Of a DNA stretch of 64,000 nt, positions 63,901 to 64,000 are shown one piece after another. The stretch spans positions 1,756,501 through 1,820,500 of the forward strand of contig CM041534.1 in assembly GCA_023238725.1 (NCBI GenBank), written 5' to 3'. This DNA comes from Scortum barcoo. Taxonomy: Eukaryota; Chordata; Actinopteri; Centrarchiformes; Terapontidae. Both the position numbers and the translations under genes were made by a program. The notes under the pieces were generated by a model. That model saw only the letters and a list, made by a program, of their open reading frames with translations. It was not told the origin of the DNA and made no database searches. The stretch's first letter is position 1. The number at the start of each line of letters is the position of its first letter.

Positions 63901-64000
63901 AACTGATCTGGCCACCTCTAAAGCTAAGTGATGCTTCTGGCCTATTTTCAATAATAAAACGACTTTTTCTGTTGTTATAATTACTTAAAAAATGCTAATT

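Larger units (their letters stand above)
50687..64000 (-). other. Intron upstream of the Ig1 exon of the opcml-like gene (partial)
   Basis: This non-coding sequence lies upstream of the Ig1 exon on the minus strand. The signal-peptide exon, which should end with a split codon just before the first Ig1 cysteine, was not found. The interval holds a 3.4 kb LINE in the same orientation as the host gene, a degenerate SINE at 58.9 kb, a high-copy fish repeat at 60.4-60.9 kb, a 34 bp palindrome at 57.26 kb, and several homopolymer T runs (52.73, 60.30 and 61.92 kb). I recognise nothing else in 50.7-53.3 kb or 61-64 kb. Confidence 0.8.

Noticed and set aside
1..64000. A previously undescribed multi-gene system
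   Set aside because: Apart from two exons of one adhesion gene and transposon remnants, no cluster of reading frames, RNA genes or regulatory array supports such a system.

Overview
This window looks like a piece of a teleost fish genome, probably a percomorph. It is AT-rich, has no dense reading frames, carries two short exons with textbook splice sites, and holds several repeat families that are abundant in fish. No bacterial, organellar or viral gene organisation is visible. Family names were assigned by eye from remembered family features; no search was run.

Host gene: one protein-coding gene crosses the whole window on the minus strand. It is an IgLON-family cell-adhesion gene, best matched to opcml (opioid-binding cell adhesion molecule). 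Two internal coding exons are present. The exon at 50451-50686 encodes most of Ig domain 1, and the exon at 15064-15189 encodes the start of Ig domain 2. Their phases fit each other exactly, and a 35.3 kb intron separates them. The signal-peptide exon lies beyond base 64000, so the upstream intron is over 13.3 kb here. The rest of Ig2, Ig3 and the GPI-anchor exon lie to the left of base 1, so the downstream intron is over 15.0 kb here. Apart from about 360 coding bases the window is intron.

Mobile elements by position: 4.7 kb, a piece of a widespread fish repeat (second copy at 40.2 kb, opposite orientation); 17.0-19.1 kb, a plus-strand Rex1/L2/CR1-like LINE with a large internal deletion and a frameshifted reverse transcriptase; 22.7-23.6 kb, a cluster of a high-copy repeat, a LINE 3' end and a tRNA-derived SINE; 27.0-27.6 and 30.7-31.1 kb, two copies of a GC-rich DNA-transposon derivative, each preceded by a related flanking module of about 195 bp; 32.2-32.7 kb, a fossil LINE; 35.2-36.8 kb, a complete Tc1-like transposon with inverted repeats, TA flanks and a transposase broken by two small insertions; 43.0 kb, another fish repeat; 53.4-56.8 kb, an apparently full-length 3.4 kb minus-strand LINE bounded by a perfect 12 bp target-site duplication; 58.9 kb, a degenerate SINE; 60.4-60.9 kb, a second copy of the 22.7 kb repeat.

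The longest open frames belong to transposons or are their antisense shadows. I found no evidence for an undescribed biological system. The items most worth following are the flanking-module/MITE duplication, the recent LINE insertion with intact duplication, the near-intact Tc1-like element, and a 34 bp palindrome containing two p53-type half-sites.
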